This document shows, piece by piece, positions 16,738 to 25,387 of a stretch of 64,000 nt of DNA. How positions within the stretch are numbered: the first letter of the stretch is position 1; each line of letters opens with the position of its first letter. The position numbers and the translations under genes are program-made. Under the pieces are notes generated by a model. That model did not search any database and was not told the DNA's origin. It saw nothing but the letters and a program-made list of their open reading frames with translations. The stretch is from Prevotella sp. (GTDB lineage: Bacteria > Bacteroidota > Bacteroidia > Bacteroidales > Bacteroidaceae): the NCBI GenBank assembly GCA_017619375.1, contig JAFZSL010000070.1, positions 146,163 to 210,162 of the forward strand. Reading direction: 5' to 3'.

Positions 16738-19107
16738 ATGAAAAAATTCTTGTTCTTGTTCTTGGCTCTTGCCACCCTTTTCGCCACAACGATGATGGCC
16801 CAAGACCCTGTCGTGTTGCCTGGGAAGGGGAAAATCAACGTGGAGAACCTCAAAAGGATCAACACCAATATGGACATCTCCAACCTTTCGGTCTGCGAGT
16901 TGCGCGTCCTGCGCAATGCCTTTGCAGCCCAACAAGGTTACATCTTCAAAAGCAGCGAATTACGACAACTCTTCAACTCCACTTCCTGGTATGACGAATT
17001 GGCTTGGAAACGCTATGGCGCCGAAAACCCCAAACCGGTGACCTATACCAAGCAGCAACAGACATTCATCAACAAACTCAAGGCCAGGGAGGATGAGTTG
17101 CTCAAGGCGAATTTCAAGTCGGACAAGGGCATCGTCAATCTCGACAACCTCATCAACCCCTTCCAATTGGAGGAGTTTCCCGATGCACTGAAGAACCATC
17201 TTTCCAAGTATGGCTTCGGCATCGTGGAGGCTGACCATGAGCAAATCTTCCAAATCTATGAGAAAAACGACTACACGCTGTTCCCCAACTTTGTCACCAC
17301 CGACTTGTACCTGCAACTCTACCACCTCTTCTTCGACACCACGATGAGGAAGGTGGAGGAGGGGAAACTCTATGATGCCATCGCCGACTTGTGCAAGGCC
17401 CTTCATGCAGAGATGATGCAGACCGCCAGGACGGAGAAGGTGCAAGGGGTGAAGGATGCCGCCGAATGGGACGCCGCCTACTTCGCCATCGCATACCAAC
17501 TGCTCACCAACAACTCGCTCGACATTCCGGAGACATACCGCCAGATGGCAAAGCAGGAACTGGATAACTGCAACAGCAACTCTGACAATTACTCGAAGTT
17601 CATCGGAAGTCTTGATGTGAAATTTCCCTATTCGCTCTTCAAGCCTCGCGGGCACTACACCCGCTCTGAGAAGGTGGGACGCTATTTCAGGGCGATGATG
17701 TGGCTGCAGACAGTCTATTTCGGCACCGATGACAACCTGCACCTGCAGCGTGCAGCTCTCATTGCTGAAAAATTGAGCAACAACGCCAACTGCAAGAAGA
17801 CTTTCGACAGGGTGTTCACACCCATCACCTTCATCATGGGCACCCCAGACAACATCACCATCCTGCAAGTGGCCGACATCATGCGGCAGCAAGGTGTCAC
17901 CACCGCCCAACTTGTGGGGGACAGCGGCAAATTGGAGGCTTTCCGCAAGAAGGTGGACGAGGTGGCTGAAAAACAGATACGCATCAGACCCAAGTTTGAG
18001 AGGACGGCACACAACAAGATCAACTTCATGCCACAACGCTACCAACCCGATGCAGAGGTGCTCCAGGAGATGGTGGACACGGACAACGAAGTGACCAAGC
18101 GGGCCGTGCCGATGGGACTTGACGTGATGGCTGCCATCGGCTCCACTGCAGCGGAGCGCATCCTCCTGAATGAACTCAAACAAGGTACGCAGTGGGACCA
18201 GTTCCTCCCCAACTTGCAAAGGATGAAGGGCGTGATGGACAAGACCGACTGGAAAGCCTGCGTGGCCAACCAGTGGATAGCCACACTCAACGCACTTAAC
18301 ATCAACAAGGATCCTCGCGTACCTTATTTTATGAAGACACCCCAATGGGACAAGAAAAACCTCAACTCCTCACTGGCTTCTTGGGCCGAACTGAAACACG
18401 ATGCCATCCTCTATGCCAAGCAACCGATGATGGCCGAATGTGGTGATGAGTCGCTGCCCCCTCCTGTGGTCACCGGATATGTGGAGCCCAACATCGCCTT
18501 CTGGGCAAAGGCTGTGGAATTGCTTTTCGACACCAAGAACGTGTTCAAGCGCTACGACCTGATCAATGAGGATTTGGAGGAAAGCATCAGCGGCATCGAC
18601 GAAATCGCTCGTTTCCTACTTGACGTCAGCAACCGCGAGTTAGCGGGTGAGAAAATCACTGAAGAAGATTATGACCGCATCAGGTATATCGGAGGCTCTT
18701 TTGAAAGGCTCTCCTTGGACCTCATCAAGGAACCCGACCAAGTCCTGGCAGGATGGAATGACGTTGAGGGCACTGACAAGTCCATCGCCCTTGTCGCTGA
18801 CGTGCTCACCTCCAATGGTGACAACAACCCGGAGAAGAGCATCCTCTACGAGGCCGTAGGTCCCGCCCATGAAATCTATGTCGTCGTAGAAGTGGATGGT
18901 TATCTCCGTCTTATGCGCGGTGGCGTGTTCTCTTACAGGGAGTTCATCCGTCCCATAGCGGAAGAGCGCCTCAACGACGAGGAGTGGCAGGAGATGATCA
19001 AGACTTATCCCAACACGGGGAAACCCTCTTGGATGAATGAAATCATCGTGCCCCTTAAGAAGAAAATTGTTGACAATGAGAGGGTGTTCTTCAGCTCCGG
19101 ATGCTGA
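16738..19107 (+). CDS. YARHG-DUF3160 secreted protein
   Basis: The 789-residue product has a signal peptide ending TTMMAQ. Residues 45-105 are a YARHG-type domain (CELRVLRNAFAAQQGYIFKS ... TSWYDE). The rest, from about residue 135, is the long helical DUF3160 family (NFVTTDLYLQLYHLFFDTT near residue 185, the KFPYSLFKPRGHYTRSEK segment, and a C-terminal HEIYVVVEVDGYLRLMRGGVF). DUF3160 proteins are exported and of unknown biochemistry. The protein ends FFSSGC. Upstream is the small FG-GAP-like gene; downstream is a zinc-ribbon membrane protein after a hairpin. Confidence 0.88.
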   Translation: MKKFLFLFLALATLFATTMMAQDPVVLPGKGKINVENLKRINTNMDISNLSVCELRVLRNAFAAQQGYIFKSSELRQLFNSTSWYDELAWKRYGAENPKPVTYTKQQQTFINKLKAREDELLKANFKSDKGIVNLDNLINPFQLEEFPDALKNHLSKYGFGIVEADHEQIFQIYEKNDYTLFPNFVTTDLYLQLYHLFFDTTMRKVEEGKLYDAIADLCKALHAEMMQTARTEKVQGVKDAAEWDAAYFAIAYQLLTNNSLDIPETYRQMAKQELDNCNSNSDNYSKFIGSLDVKFPYSLFKPRGHYTRSEKVGRYFRAMMWLQTVYFGTDDNLHLQRAALIAEKLSNNANCKKTFDRVFTPITFIMGTPDNITILQVADIMRQQGVTTAQLVGDSGKLEAFRKKVDEVAEKQIRIRPKFERTAHNKINFMPQRYQPDAEVLQEMVDTDNEVTKRAVPMGLDVMAAIGSTAAERILLNELKQGTQWDQFLPNLQRMKGVMDKTDWKACVANQWIATLNALNINKDPRVPYFMKTPQWDKKNLNSSLASWAELKHDAILYAKQPMMAECGDESLPPPVVTGYVEPNIAFWAKAVELLFDTKNVFKRYDLINEDLEESISGIDEIARFLLDVSNRELAGEKITEEDYDRIRYIGGSFERLSLDLIKEPDQVLAGWNDVEGTDKSIALVADVLTSNGDNNPEKSILYEAVGPAHEIYVVVEVDGYLRLMRGGVFSYREFIRPIAEERLNDEEWQEMIKTYPNTGKPSWMNEIIVPLKKKIVDNERVFFSSGC

Positions 19108-19131
19108 AAAACACCAAAATGACATACGCAT

Positions 19132-19161
19132 CATGTGAGACGGGTTTTTCCCGTCTCCATG
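19132..19161 (+). terminator. hairpin after the DUF3160 gene
   Basis: GAGACGGG (19137-19144), five T, CCCGTCTC (19150-19157), extended by flanking CATG/CATG. The stem is strong but has no T-run after it, so it is a terminator or mRNA 3' protecting structure. Confidence 0.5.
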
Positions 19162-19245
19162 TTGTGCTTCTTGCGGGATTCCTCCCTTCTTCATGCAGTT
19201 CATTGTATGGAATAATCATCAAATGAAAAACATAAAAATACTATC

Positions 19246-19968
19246 ATGGCACTCATCAAATGCAAGGAATGTGGAAATGTGATATCCGACAAGGCTACGA
19301 CTTGTCCTCGATGCGGAAACCCCGTGAACAATGGGGCTGCTTCGTATCAAGGAGATGGAGCAACAAGGTTGATTAAAAAGAAAAGTCCAAACTCAAAGTG
19401 GTTGTTCACCACCATTGCCGTCTTGGGCATCGCCCTGCTGGGATGTGGTGCTTATATCCTTCTTGACAAGAATAGTGGTGTTGGCACAGAACCCGCCAAG
19501 GCAGAGGTGACGGGGGCAAAGACAGACTCCGTAGCTCCTAAAGCAGGAGTGGTGGAAGCCAAAGAAGAAGTAAAGTCCAAGGCGGAAGTGGACGCACCTC
19601 CCTCAAGCACGCCGGTGGAAGAGCAAACCGCCCCCGTGGCACCTCCCAAGACAAGAGGCATCCACGCCACACTCACTGGATGGATCAGCACCATAGAGGA
19701 TGTGAAGATGGTGCTCCGGGGAACCACGGGAACGCTCTCCTATGTCATGGATGGCAAACGCATCGTCAGCAACATCGTCATGGACGCCAGCGCCTCGAAA
19801 ATCGACGAGGACGGCTTCGGGCATCTTGTTCTCAAAAGCTTCACTCCCAACGGCAAACTGAAAGGACGTTTCATCGGCGAGATGGACCCTGCAGAATGTG
19901 GATACTTCTACGGGGGACAATTCGTCAATGTCAATGGTGGGTCCACCAACTTCTTGCTCACGGAATAG
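19246..19968 (+). CDS. zinc-ribbon single-span membrane protein
   Basis: The 240-residue protein begins MALIKCKECG and has four cysteines (C6, C9, C20, C23) in CxxC-CPxC form, a treble-clef zinc ribbon. After a basic segment there is one membrane span (about residues 48-70, ending just before LLDKN), a Lys/Glu/Ala/Pro-rich linker, and a C-terminal beta domain from about residue 140 that contains VKMVLRGTTGTLSYVMDG. Topology would put the zinc ribbon inside and the beta domain in the periplasm. A paralogue with the same layout lies at 47348-48031. Function unknown. Confidence 0.8.
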   Translation: MALIKCKECGNVISDKATTCPRCGNPVNNGAASYQGDGATRLIKKKSPNSKWLFTTIAVLGIALLGCGAYILLDKNSGVGTEPAKAEVTGAKTDSVAPKAGVVEAKEEVKSKAEVDAPPSSTPVEEQTAPVAPPKTRGIHATLTGWISTIEDVKMVLRGTTGTLSYVMDGKRIVSNIVMDASASKIDEDGFGHLVLKSFTPNGKLKGRFIGEMDPAECGYFYGGQFVNVNGGSTNFLLTE

Positions 19969-20147
19969 GCAAAGCACAGCACCTGGTAACTTCAAGGGGG
20001 CGACGGGCTTTAGATGTTTCGAGGTGGCTGCCCCCTTCCTTGCCGCTTTTGCCCTAAATTCCACGGTTTGATGCAGGAAACTCTGCAAATGCAACACCAT
20101 CTAAAATAAACGATACGAAAAGAATGGTTTTTGTGGTAAAAAAAATG

Positions 20148-20155
20148 TATTTTTG
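20148..20155 (+). promoter_or_regulatory. xylan operon promoter -7 element
   Basis: TATTTTTG, 20 bases before the first ATG of the esterase-symporter-xylanase operon. A TTTG lies 14 bases upstream, shorter than the usual spacing. This may indicate activator dependence, which is inference. Confidence 0.5.
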
Positions 20156-20175
20156 CGCTTGCTAATTATCAAACT

Positions 20176-21366
20176 ATGTCATTCAAATCATTGATCACCA
20201 TTGCCTCCCTCTTTTGGACCACCATGTCGATGGCCCAAGGGCAGGATGCCTGGGTGGGTACCTGGGCGGCAGCCGCTGAATTCACTGGCCAGAGCGACAT
20301 GCCAAAGGCACCGCTCACCAATCGTTCTCTTCGTGAAATCGTACGAGTCTCCATAGCTGGCGAATGCCTCAAGTTAAGGCTTTCCAACGAGTTCAGCAAG
20401 CAACCAGTGGAAATCAAGTCGGTCTTCATCGCCGATGCCCTCGACTCTTGCGACATTGTGAAGAAGTCGGCCCGCTACCTCACCTTCGGCGGGAAGAAAT
20501 CGGTGACCATCGCTCCGGGCGAGTGCGCCGTGAGCGATGTCTGCAACTATCCTCTGAAGGCATTGCAACTGTTGTCCGTCACCATCAACTATGGGGCGAC
20601 ACCGGAGAACGCCACCTCGCATAGAGGCTCACGCACCACATCGTACATCATCAACGGGGAGGCAAAACCCAAGACTTCTTTCGCCAACGCCGAGAAGGCG
20701 GACCATTGGTACAGCATCGCCTCTATCGACGTGCCCTGCAAGGGACAGGAATGCATCGCCATCATCGGCAACTCCATCACCGACGGACGTGGCTCCACCA
20801 CCAACAAGCAGAACCGCTGGCCCGACCAGATGGTAACGGCGCTGGCCGAACAAGGTGGAAAGGAATATGCCATGCTCAACCTCGGCATCGGTGGCAACTG
20901 CGTGGTGCGAGGCGGACTGAGTGAACCGGCGCTGAAGCGCTTCGACCGCGACGTACTCGCACAGAATGGCGTGACCGCCGTCATCATCTTCGAGGGCATC
21001 AACGACATCGGAGGGAGCAAGGGACGCAGTGAACAAATGGCACAGCAACTCATCGAGGCATTCCAGGAGATGATAGGCAAGGCCCATGCTCGTGGACTGA
21101 AAGTCTATCTCGCCACCATCACACCTTATGGCAAAAGTTTCTACGACGACAGCTTCTTCAAGGAGGCGGCCAGACAGACAGTCAACCAGTGGATACGCAC
21201 TAACAAGGAGGCCGACGGATACATCGACTTCGATGAGGCCATGCGTGACCCAGAGCATCCCTCGCAACTGCAGGAGGCTCTCCAGGAGGACTGGCTGCAT
21301 CCCAATGCCAAAGGATATGAAGTGATGGGGCGGTATGCCGCCAAATTCATTCAGGGTTTGAGATAA
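20176..21366 (+). CDS. xynE: SGNH/GDSL esterase, probable acetyl-xylan esterase
   Basis: The 396-residue exported hydrolase starts with signal MSFKSLITIASLFWTTMSMA. An N-terminal beta domain (residues 25-180) precedes the SGNH fold: block I IIGNSITDGRGST with catalytic Ser near residue 200, block II NLGIGGNCV, block III EGINDIGG, and block V DWLHPNAKGY with Asp and His near 372 and 375. It is first in an operon with a sugar symporter, a GH10 xylanase and a GH43 enzyme, an order resembling the xyn cluster of Prevotella bryantii. This suggests removal of acetyl groups from xylan fragments. Substrate is inferred from context. Confidence 0.85.
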   Translation: MSFKSLITIASLFWTTMSMAQGQDAWVGTWAAAAEFTGQSDMPKAPLTNRSLREIVRVSIAGECLKLRLSNEFSKQPVEIKSVFIADALDSCDIVKKSARYLTFGGKKSVTIAPGECAVSDVCNYPLKALQLLSVTINYGATPENATSHRGSRTTSYIINGEAKPKTSFANAEKADHWYSIASIDVPCKGQECIAIIGNSITDGRGSTTNKQNRWPDQMVTALAEQGGKEYAMLNLGIGGNCVVRGGLSEPALKRFDRDVLAQNGVTAVIIFEGINDIGGSKGRSEQMAQQLIEAFQEMIGKAHARGLKVYLATITPYGKSFYDDSFFKEAARQTVNQWIRTNKEADGYIDFDEAMRDPEHPSQLQEALQEDWLHPNAKGYEVMGRYAAKFIQGLR

Positions 21367-21454
21367 TCATTTGCAGACTTTTGGAATCATGCGAATTTAA
21401 TGCCCTTTAAAAACCAACGCCAATAATATCAAAATAATAAAACAACAAAAAACA

Positions 21455-22849
21455 ATGAACAATCAAGAATCCAAAGGCTTTTACAAGCTTTCATGGTTGC
21501 AGCGAATCGGATTCGGCTCCGGCGACCTTGCACAGAATCTTATTTTCCAGACGGTGGCAACCTACTTAATGATTTACCTGACCACGGTTTTAAAAATCAA
21601 TGCTGCCTTTGTCAGCGGACTGATTCTCACAGTTCGCCTCATTGACTGTTTCTGGAGTCCTGTAGTGGGGCGTTATATTGACAATCGCAATCCTAAGTTA
21701 GGCAAGTATCGTACTTATCTTCTTTACGGTGGCATTCCTCTTACTGTGGCTGCCTGTCTGTTGATGCTTCCTCAGGCTGCTACATGGTCAATGCCAATGA
21801 AGATGATATATGCTGCTCTCAGTTATACCATACTGAGCATGATCTATTCAGTGGTGAACATTCCGTACGGCTCGATCATGGCCAGTATGACCCGTGACAA
21901 CGATGAGGTACTTATTCTTACCTCTACGCGAATGGTATGCGCCAACTTGGGTCAGATTATTGTTCAGGCAGGTTTCCCCATCGGACTCGCCATGTGTGTC
22001 CATGCTGCCATAGACTGGAATCAGGCTACATTTATGGCTATAGGCACCATTCCTGCTTTCATCATCCTGCCTTCTATGCCGATATTGAAGAAATGGCTGG
22101 GCAAAAAGGGTCTGTACTATACGCTTCTCTGCGTTGGCCTGGTTGGATTTGCCATATTGTTTGTCATAGGCAAATTCTTTGATGTTGGCAGTTATAATAC
22201 ACTTGTTCAGATTGCAAAGGTTATGACGGGAGTGGGACTTCTTGTAGGTTCTCTGATGTGGGCTCTCGTTCCTGAAGTCATCACCGAAGCTGAATATCGT
22301 ACCGGAAACAGACCTGCTGCCACAGTTAACGCACTTGCCGGTGTGGCCTTCAAGGCAGGTTTCTCAATTGCAGGTTGGATCACTCCTTTGGTGATGGGGT
22401 GGATTGGCTTTAACTTTGCCAGTGAAGAGTCTGCTTTGTCTACCGATCCCATGGCATGGTTTACGGTTACGTGTGTTTTTGCTATCGTCGGTTTCTTCCT
22501 CTTGATGCTTTGCTTTATGGGCAGCAAGGAGAATATCACCACCACCCCGGAAAAACCTGTTTCATTCGGTGAAATGTGGCAGGAGTTCAAGGCGAACAAG
22601 TGCCTGCAGCTCGTGCTTAGCATCTTTGTCGTGGTATTCCTGGCCTCATTTATCAGCGCACCTGTCAATGCCTATTATCCAAAGTTGGCTAATTATTCTC
22701 AAATAGCTCAAAATGCAATCCTGGTGTTCACGACAATCATTCCTGCCATTCTTCTTCTTGTCGTGGGTTACTTGATTTACAAATATCCTCTTACTGATGA
22801 GAGGCTTGACGAAATCAACAGGGAAATTGAGGCACGTCACAATGGGTAA
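21455..22849 (+). CDS. xynD: GPH-family sugar:cation symporter
   Basis: The 464-residue integral membrane protein has about twelve spans and the glycoside-pentoside-hexuronide symporter pattern: GFGSGDLAQNLIFQTVATY near the N-terminus, WSPVVGRYIDNRNPKLGKYR (the family RTR-like loop) near residue 70, and PYGSIMASMTRD near residue 135. It probably imports xylo-oligosaccharides or xylose with Na+ or H+. Codon use is visibly more AT-ending than that of the enzymes either side. Its stop overlaps the start of the xylanase gene by eight bases, so translation is coupled. Confidence 0.88.
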   Translation: MNNQESKGFYKLSWLQRIGFGSGDLAQNLIFQTVATYLMIYLTTVLKINAAFVSGLILTVRLIDCFWSPVVGRYIDNRNPKLGKYRTYLLYGGIPLTVAACLLMLPQAATWSMPMKMIYAALSYTILSMIYSVVNIPYGSIMASMTRDNDEVLILTSTRMVCANLGQIIVQAGFPIGLAMCVHAAIDWNQATFMAIGTIPAFIILPSMPILKKWLGKKGLYYTLLCVGLVGFAILFVIGKFFDVGSYNTLVQIAKVMTGVGLLVGSLMWALVPEVITEAEYRTGNRPAATVNALAGVAFKAGFSIAGWITPLVMGWIGFNFASEESALSTDPMAWFTVTCVFAIVGFFLLMLCFMGSKENITTTPEKPVSFGEMWQEFKANKCLQLVLSIFVVVFLASFISAPVNAYYPKLANYSQIAQNAILVFTTIIPAILLLVVGYLIYKYPLTDERLDEINREIEARHNG

Positions 22850-23948
22850 AAACATCAAGATACTTGCGCTCTGCTTGACCATGATGCCACTGACATCCAT
22901 GGCTCAAGGGTTGAAGGACGCCGTGGGCAAGTATTTCCTCATCGGTGCGGCCATCAACCAATGGCAGAGCGACGGGCAGGTGCCAGAGGCAGATGCCGTC
23001 GTCGACCGTCATTTCAATTGCGCCGTGGCGGAGAACTGCATGAAGAGCGAGGTGCTCGCGCCCGCCGAGGGCATCTTTGACTTCCGTGTGGCCGACAAGT
23101 TTGTCAACTACTGCCAGCAACACCATTTGAAGGTCATCGGCCACTGTCTGGTGTGGCATTCTCAAGCACCCGACTGGATGTTCACCAACGGCTATGCCGC
23201 ATCTCCTGCCTCCAAGGAGGTGCTGCGCGAGCGCATCATCAAGCACGTCAAGACCGTCGTGGGGCATTACAAGGGTCAAGTGCATGGATGGGATGTCGTC
23301 AACGAGGCCATCGAGGACGACGGGTCCTTCCGCAAGTCACCTTTCTACAACCTATTGGGTGAGGAATTCATCGAGATTGCCTTCCGTGCAGCCCATGATG
23401 CCGACCCCGATGCCGAACTCTACTACAATGACTACTCCATGGCCAATCCTGCCAAGCGTGATGCTGTTTGCCGATTGGTGAGGAACTTGAAAGCCAAGGG
23501 ATTGCGCATCGATGGCGTAGGCATGCAAAGCCATAACGGCTTGGACTATCCCAACTTGGAGGAGTATGAGAAGTCCATAGACGCATTCGCTGCCTGTGGC
23601 GTGAAGGTGATGGTCACCGAACTGGATGTGAATGTGCTGCCCAATCCGCAAGGGTTTGGAGGTGCCTCTGTGGAGCAGAATTATGAGTTCCAGCAGAAAT
23701 ACAACCCTTATGTGAACGGACTGCCTGCCGACAAGGCCAAGGAACTGGAGAAGCGTTGGATGGACCTGTTCAAGATCTACTACAAGCATCGTGAGCAGAT
23801 CAGTCGCATCAACCTGTGGGGTGTCAGCGATGGTGGCTCATGGCTCAATGGGTGGCCCATCAAGGGGCGCACCAACTACCCCCTGCTCTTCGACCGGCAA
23901 TACCAGGCGAAGCCCGTGGTCAACGAAATCATCAAACTCTTTAAATAA
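22842..23948 (+). CDS. xynA: GH10 endo-1,4-beta-xylanase
   Basis: The 368-residue product starts at ATG 22842, inside the end of the symporter gene. Its signal peptide is MGKNIKILALCLTMMPLTSM (cleavage near AQG). A single GH10 barrel follows: HFNCAVAENCMKSEVLAP, GHCLVWHSQAPDWMF, the acid/base in WDVVNEAI (Glu near residue 155) and the nucleophile in VTELDVNV (Glu near residue 260), ending with the conserved WGVSDGGSWLNGWP. There is no carbohydrate-binding module. It cuts internal xylan bonds, probably in the periplasm or at the surface. The frame is open a little upstream, but that would place the signal peptide internally. Confidence 0.95.
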   Translation: MGKNIKILALCLTMMPLTSMAQGLKDAVGKYFLIGAAINQWQSDGQVPEADAVVDRHFNCAVAENCMKSEVLAPAEGIFDFRVADKFVNYCQQHHLKVIGHCLVWHSQAPDWMFTNGYAASPASKEVLRERIIKHVKTVVGHYKGQVHGWDVVNEAIEDDGSFRKSPFYNLLGEEFIEIAFRAAHDADPDAELYYNDYSMANPAKRDAVCRLVRNLKAKGLRIDGVGMQSHNGLDYPNLEEYEKSIDAFAACGVKVMVTELDVNVLPNPQGFGGASVEQNYEFQQKYNPYVNGLPADKAKELEKRWMDLFKIYYKHREQISRINLWGVSDGGSWLNGWPIKGRTNYPLLFDRQYQAKPVVNEIIKLFK

Positions 23949-23956
23949 CAACTATT

Positions 23957-25000
23957 ATGGCTAAAGCAAGGTATCTTTTCCCGAAAGATTATATGGCAGA
24001 CCCCTCTGCCAATGTGTTCAACGACAAAATCTATGTCTATCCCTCCCATGACAGGGAGAGTGGCGAGTGCTTCGACGACGATGGCGGCCATTTCCAGATG
24101 CTCGACTACCATGTGCTCTCCATCGACGATGTGATGGAAGGCGAGGTGACCGACCATGGTGTCATCCTTGACGTCGAACAGGTGCCTTGGGCTGAAAAGC
24201 AGATGTGGGACAACGACGTGGTGGAGAAGGATGGCAAATACTACCTCATTTTCTCCGCCAAGGACCCCAATGGTGAGTTCCACCTTGGCGTGGCGATTGC
24301 CGACCGTCCAGAAGGACCGTTCATCCCGCAGCCACAGCCTATCCGCGGAGCACTCAGCATCGACCCCAGCGTGTTCAAGGATGATGATGGGCAAATCTAT
24401 TGCTACTTTGGCGGACTTTGGGGTGGACAACTGCAATGGCACCAACCCCTTGCCGCTCCTTTCGCTCCCATCGCACAATCCGACGGCGCTCCCGCTCCAG
24501 AGGGTTATGTCGACCTCGGACATGCTCCCGACAGGAAGACGGAACTTTTCGCTCCTGCCGACGCTCCCGCACTGCCCAGTTTCGTGGCTCGCATGAGCGA
24601 TGACGTGCTGCAGTTTGCCGAGGCTCCAAGGCCTGTCGTCGTCGTTGACGCCGAGGGCAAGCCGCTGCGTGCCGATGACCCGCATCGCTTCTTTGAGGCT
24701 TCATGGATGCACAAGATGAACGGGATATATTATTTCTCCTATAGCACGGGCGACTCACACCTCCTCTGCTATGCCGTGGGCGACAATCCCTACGGACCAT
24801 TCACCTACCAAGGGGTCATCCTCGAACCCGTCGTGGGATGGACAACGCACCACAGTATCGTGAAATACAAGGGCAAGTGGTATCTCTTCCATCATGACTG
24901 CGTGCCTTCAAACGACATCACTTGGCTCCGCAGCCTCAAGGTCGTACCGCTCGAAGTCGACGAGGACGGGAAAATCAACACTGTCAAGGTTGAAGATTAA
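23957..25000 (+). CDS. xynB: GH43 beta-xylosidase/exoxylanase-like enzyme
   Basis: The 347-residue GH43 five-bladed propeller has the three expected acidic positions: general base Asp in YMADPSANVFNDKIYVYPSHD, the pKa-modulating Asp in SIDPSVFKDDDGQIYCYFGG, and the acid Glu in RFFEASWMHKMNGIYYFSY. There is no signal peptide (MAKARYLFPKDY), so it should act in the cytoplasm on fragments brought in by the symporter. It begins 8 bases after the xylanase stop. It resembles the XynB of the P. bryantii cluster. Arabinofuranosidase activity is an alternative that sequence alone cannot exclude. Confidence 0.9.
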   Translation: MAKARYLFPKDYMADPSANVFNDKIYVYPSHDRESGECFDDDGGHFQMLDYHVLSIDDVMEGEVTDHGVILDVEQVPWAEKQMWDNDVVEKDGKYYLIFSAKDPNGEFHLGVAIADRPEGPFIPQPQPIRGALSIDPSVFKDDDGQIYCYFGGLWGGQLQWHQPLAAPFAPIAQSDGAPAPEGYVDLGHAPDRKTELFAPADAPALPSFVARMSDDVLQFAEAPRPVVVVDAEGKPLRADDPHRFFEASWMHKMNGIYYFSYSTGDSHLLCYAVGDNPYGPFTYQGVILEPVVGWTTHHSIVKYKGKWYLFHHDCVPSNDITWLRSLKVVPLEVDEDGKINTVKVED

Positions 25001-25085
25001 ATGATGTTTGAATGTCGGCAGCGCTCAAGCCTTGCTTTTGCATCGCTCGGAACTGCACGACATCTGAACATTGAAGATTAAGCCG

Positions 25086-25124
25086 GACGAGGGTGTGTCA
25101 TGACATACCCTCGTCTGATGTTTT
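25086..25124 (+). terminator. xylan operon terminator
   Basis: GACGAGGGTGTGTCA (25086-25100) pairs with its near-perfect inverted copy (25101-25115), followed by TGATGTTTT. This is a strong stem ending the xyn transcript about 90 bases after the GH43 stop. Confidence 0.7.
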
Positions 25125-25130
25125 GGGCCA

Positions 25131-25157
25131 TTCAGATTCTTCAGACTGTTCAGATTC
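25131..25157. repeat. 9-bp tandem repeat
   Basis: TTCAGATTC, TTCAGACTG, TTCAGATTC in tandem: three copies of a 9-base unit between the xyn terminator and the lptB promoter region. Confidence 0.55.
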
Positions 25158-25162
25158 CTCTG

Positions 25163-25356
25163 TGAAAGCAAAAACTTCGTCTTTTGCTTTGCATTACGCT
25201 CGGTTTTGATAAAAACCTCACGCTCGAAAAAGCAAATTTTTTGCTTTTTACTCACTAATTCGGTTTTTTGCACTATCTTTGCCTTCGGCGAAGATAGGCT
25301 GCACCTCGGTAATGAAAGCAAAAACTTCGTCTTTTGCTTTGCATTACGCTCGGTTT
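25163..25356 (+). repeat. duplicated 44-bp element with promoter, upstream of lptB
   Basis: The 44-base sequence at 25163-25206 recurs exactly at 25313-25356. Each copy can fold, because AAAGCAAAA and TTTTGCTTT lie in inverted order around CTTCG. Between the copies are a second inverted repeat (25228-25250) and a CTATCTTTGCCTTCGGCGAAGATAG hairpin (25273-25297, with one internal mismatch). Each long unit is followed by GCACTATCTTTG, a -7 promoter box (25274-25281 and 25361-25368). The gap 25001-25387 holds no gene. Confidence 0.75.
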
Positions 25357-25368
25357 GCACTATCTTTG
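25338..25368 (+). promoter_or_regulatory. lptB promoter
   Basis: TTTG (25338-25341), a 19-base spacer and TATCTTTG (25361-25368), ideal Bacteroidetes spacing. The -33 box lies inside the second copy of the 44-bp repeat. The lptB ATG follows 20 bases later. Confidence 0.75.
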
Positions 25369-25387
25369 TCCCTCAAAAGGAAAAGCT

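Noticed and set aside
25001-25387. Insertion sequence between the xylan operon and lptB
   Set aside because: Repeats and hairpins are present but no transposase frame or terminal inverted repeats; called a promoter-bearing repeat region instead.
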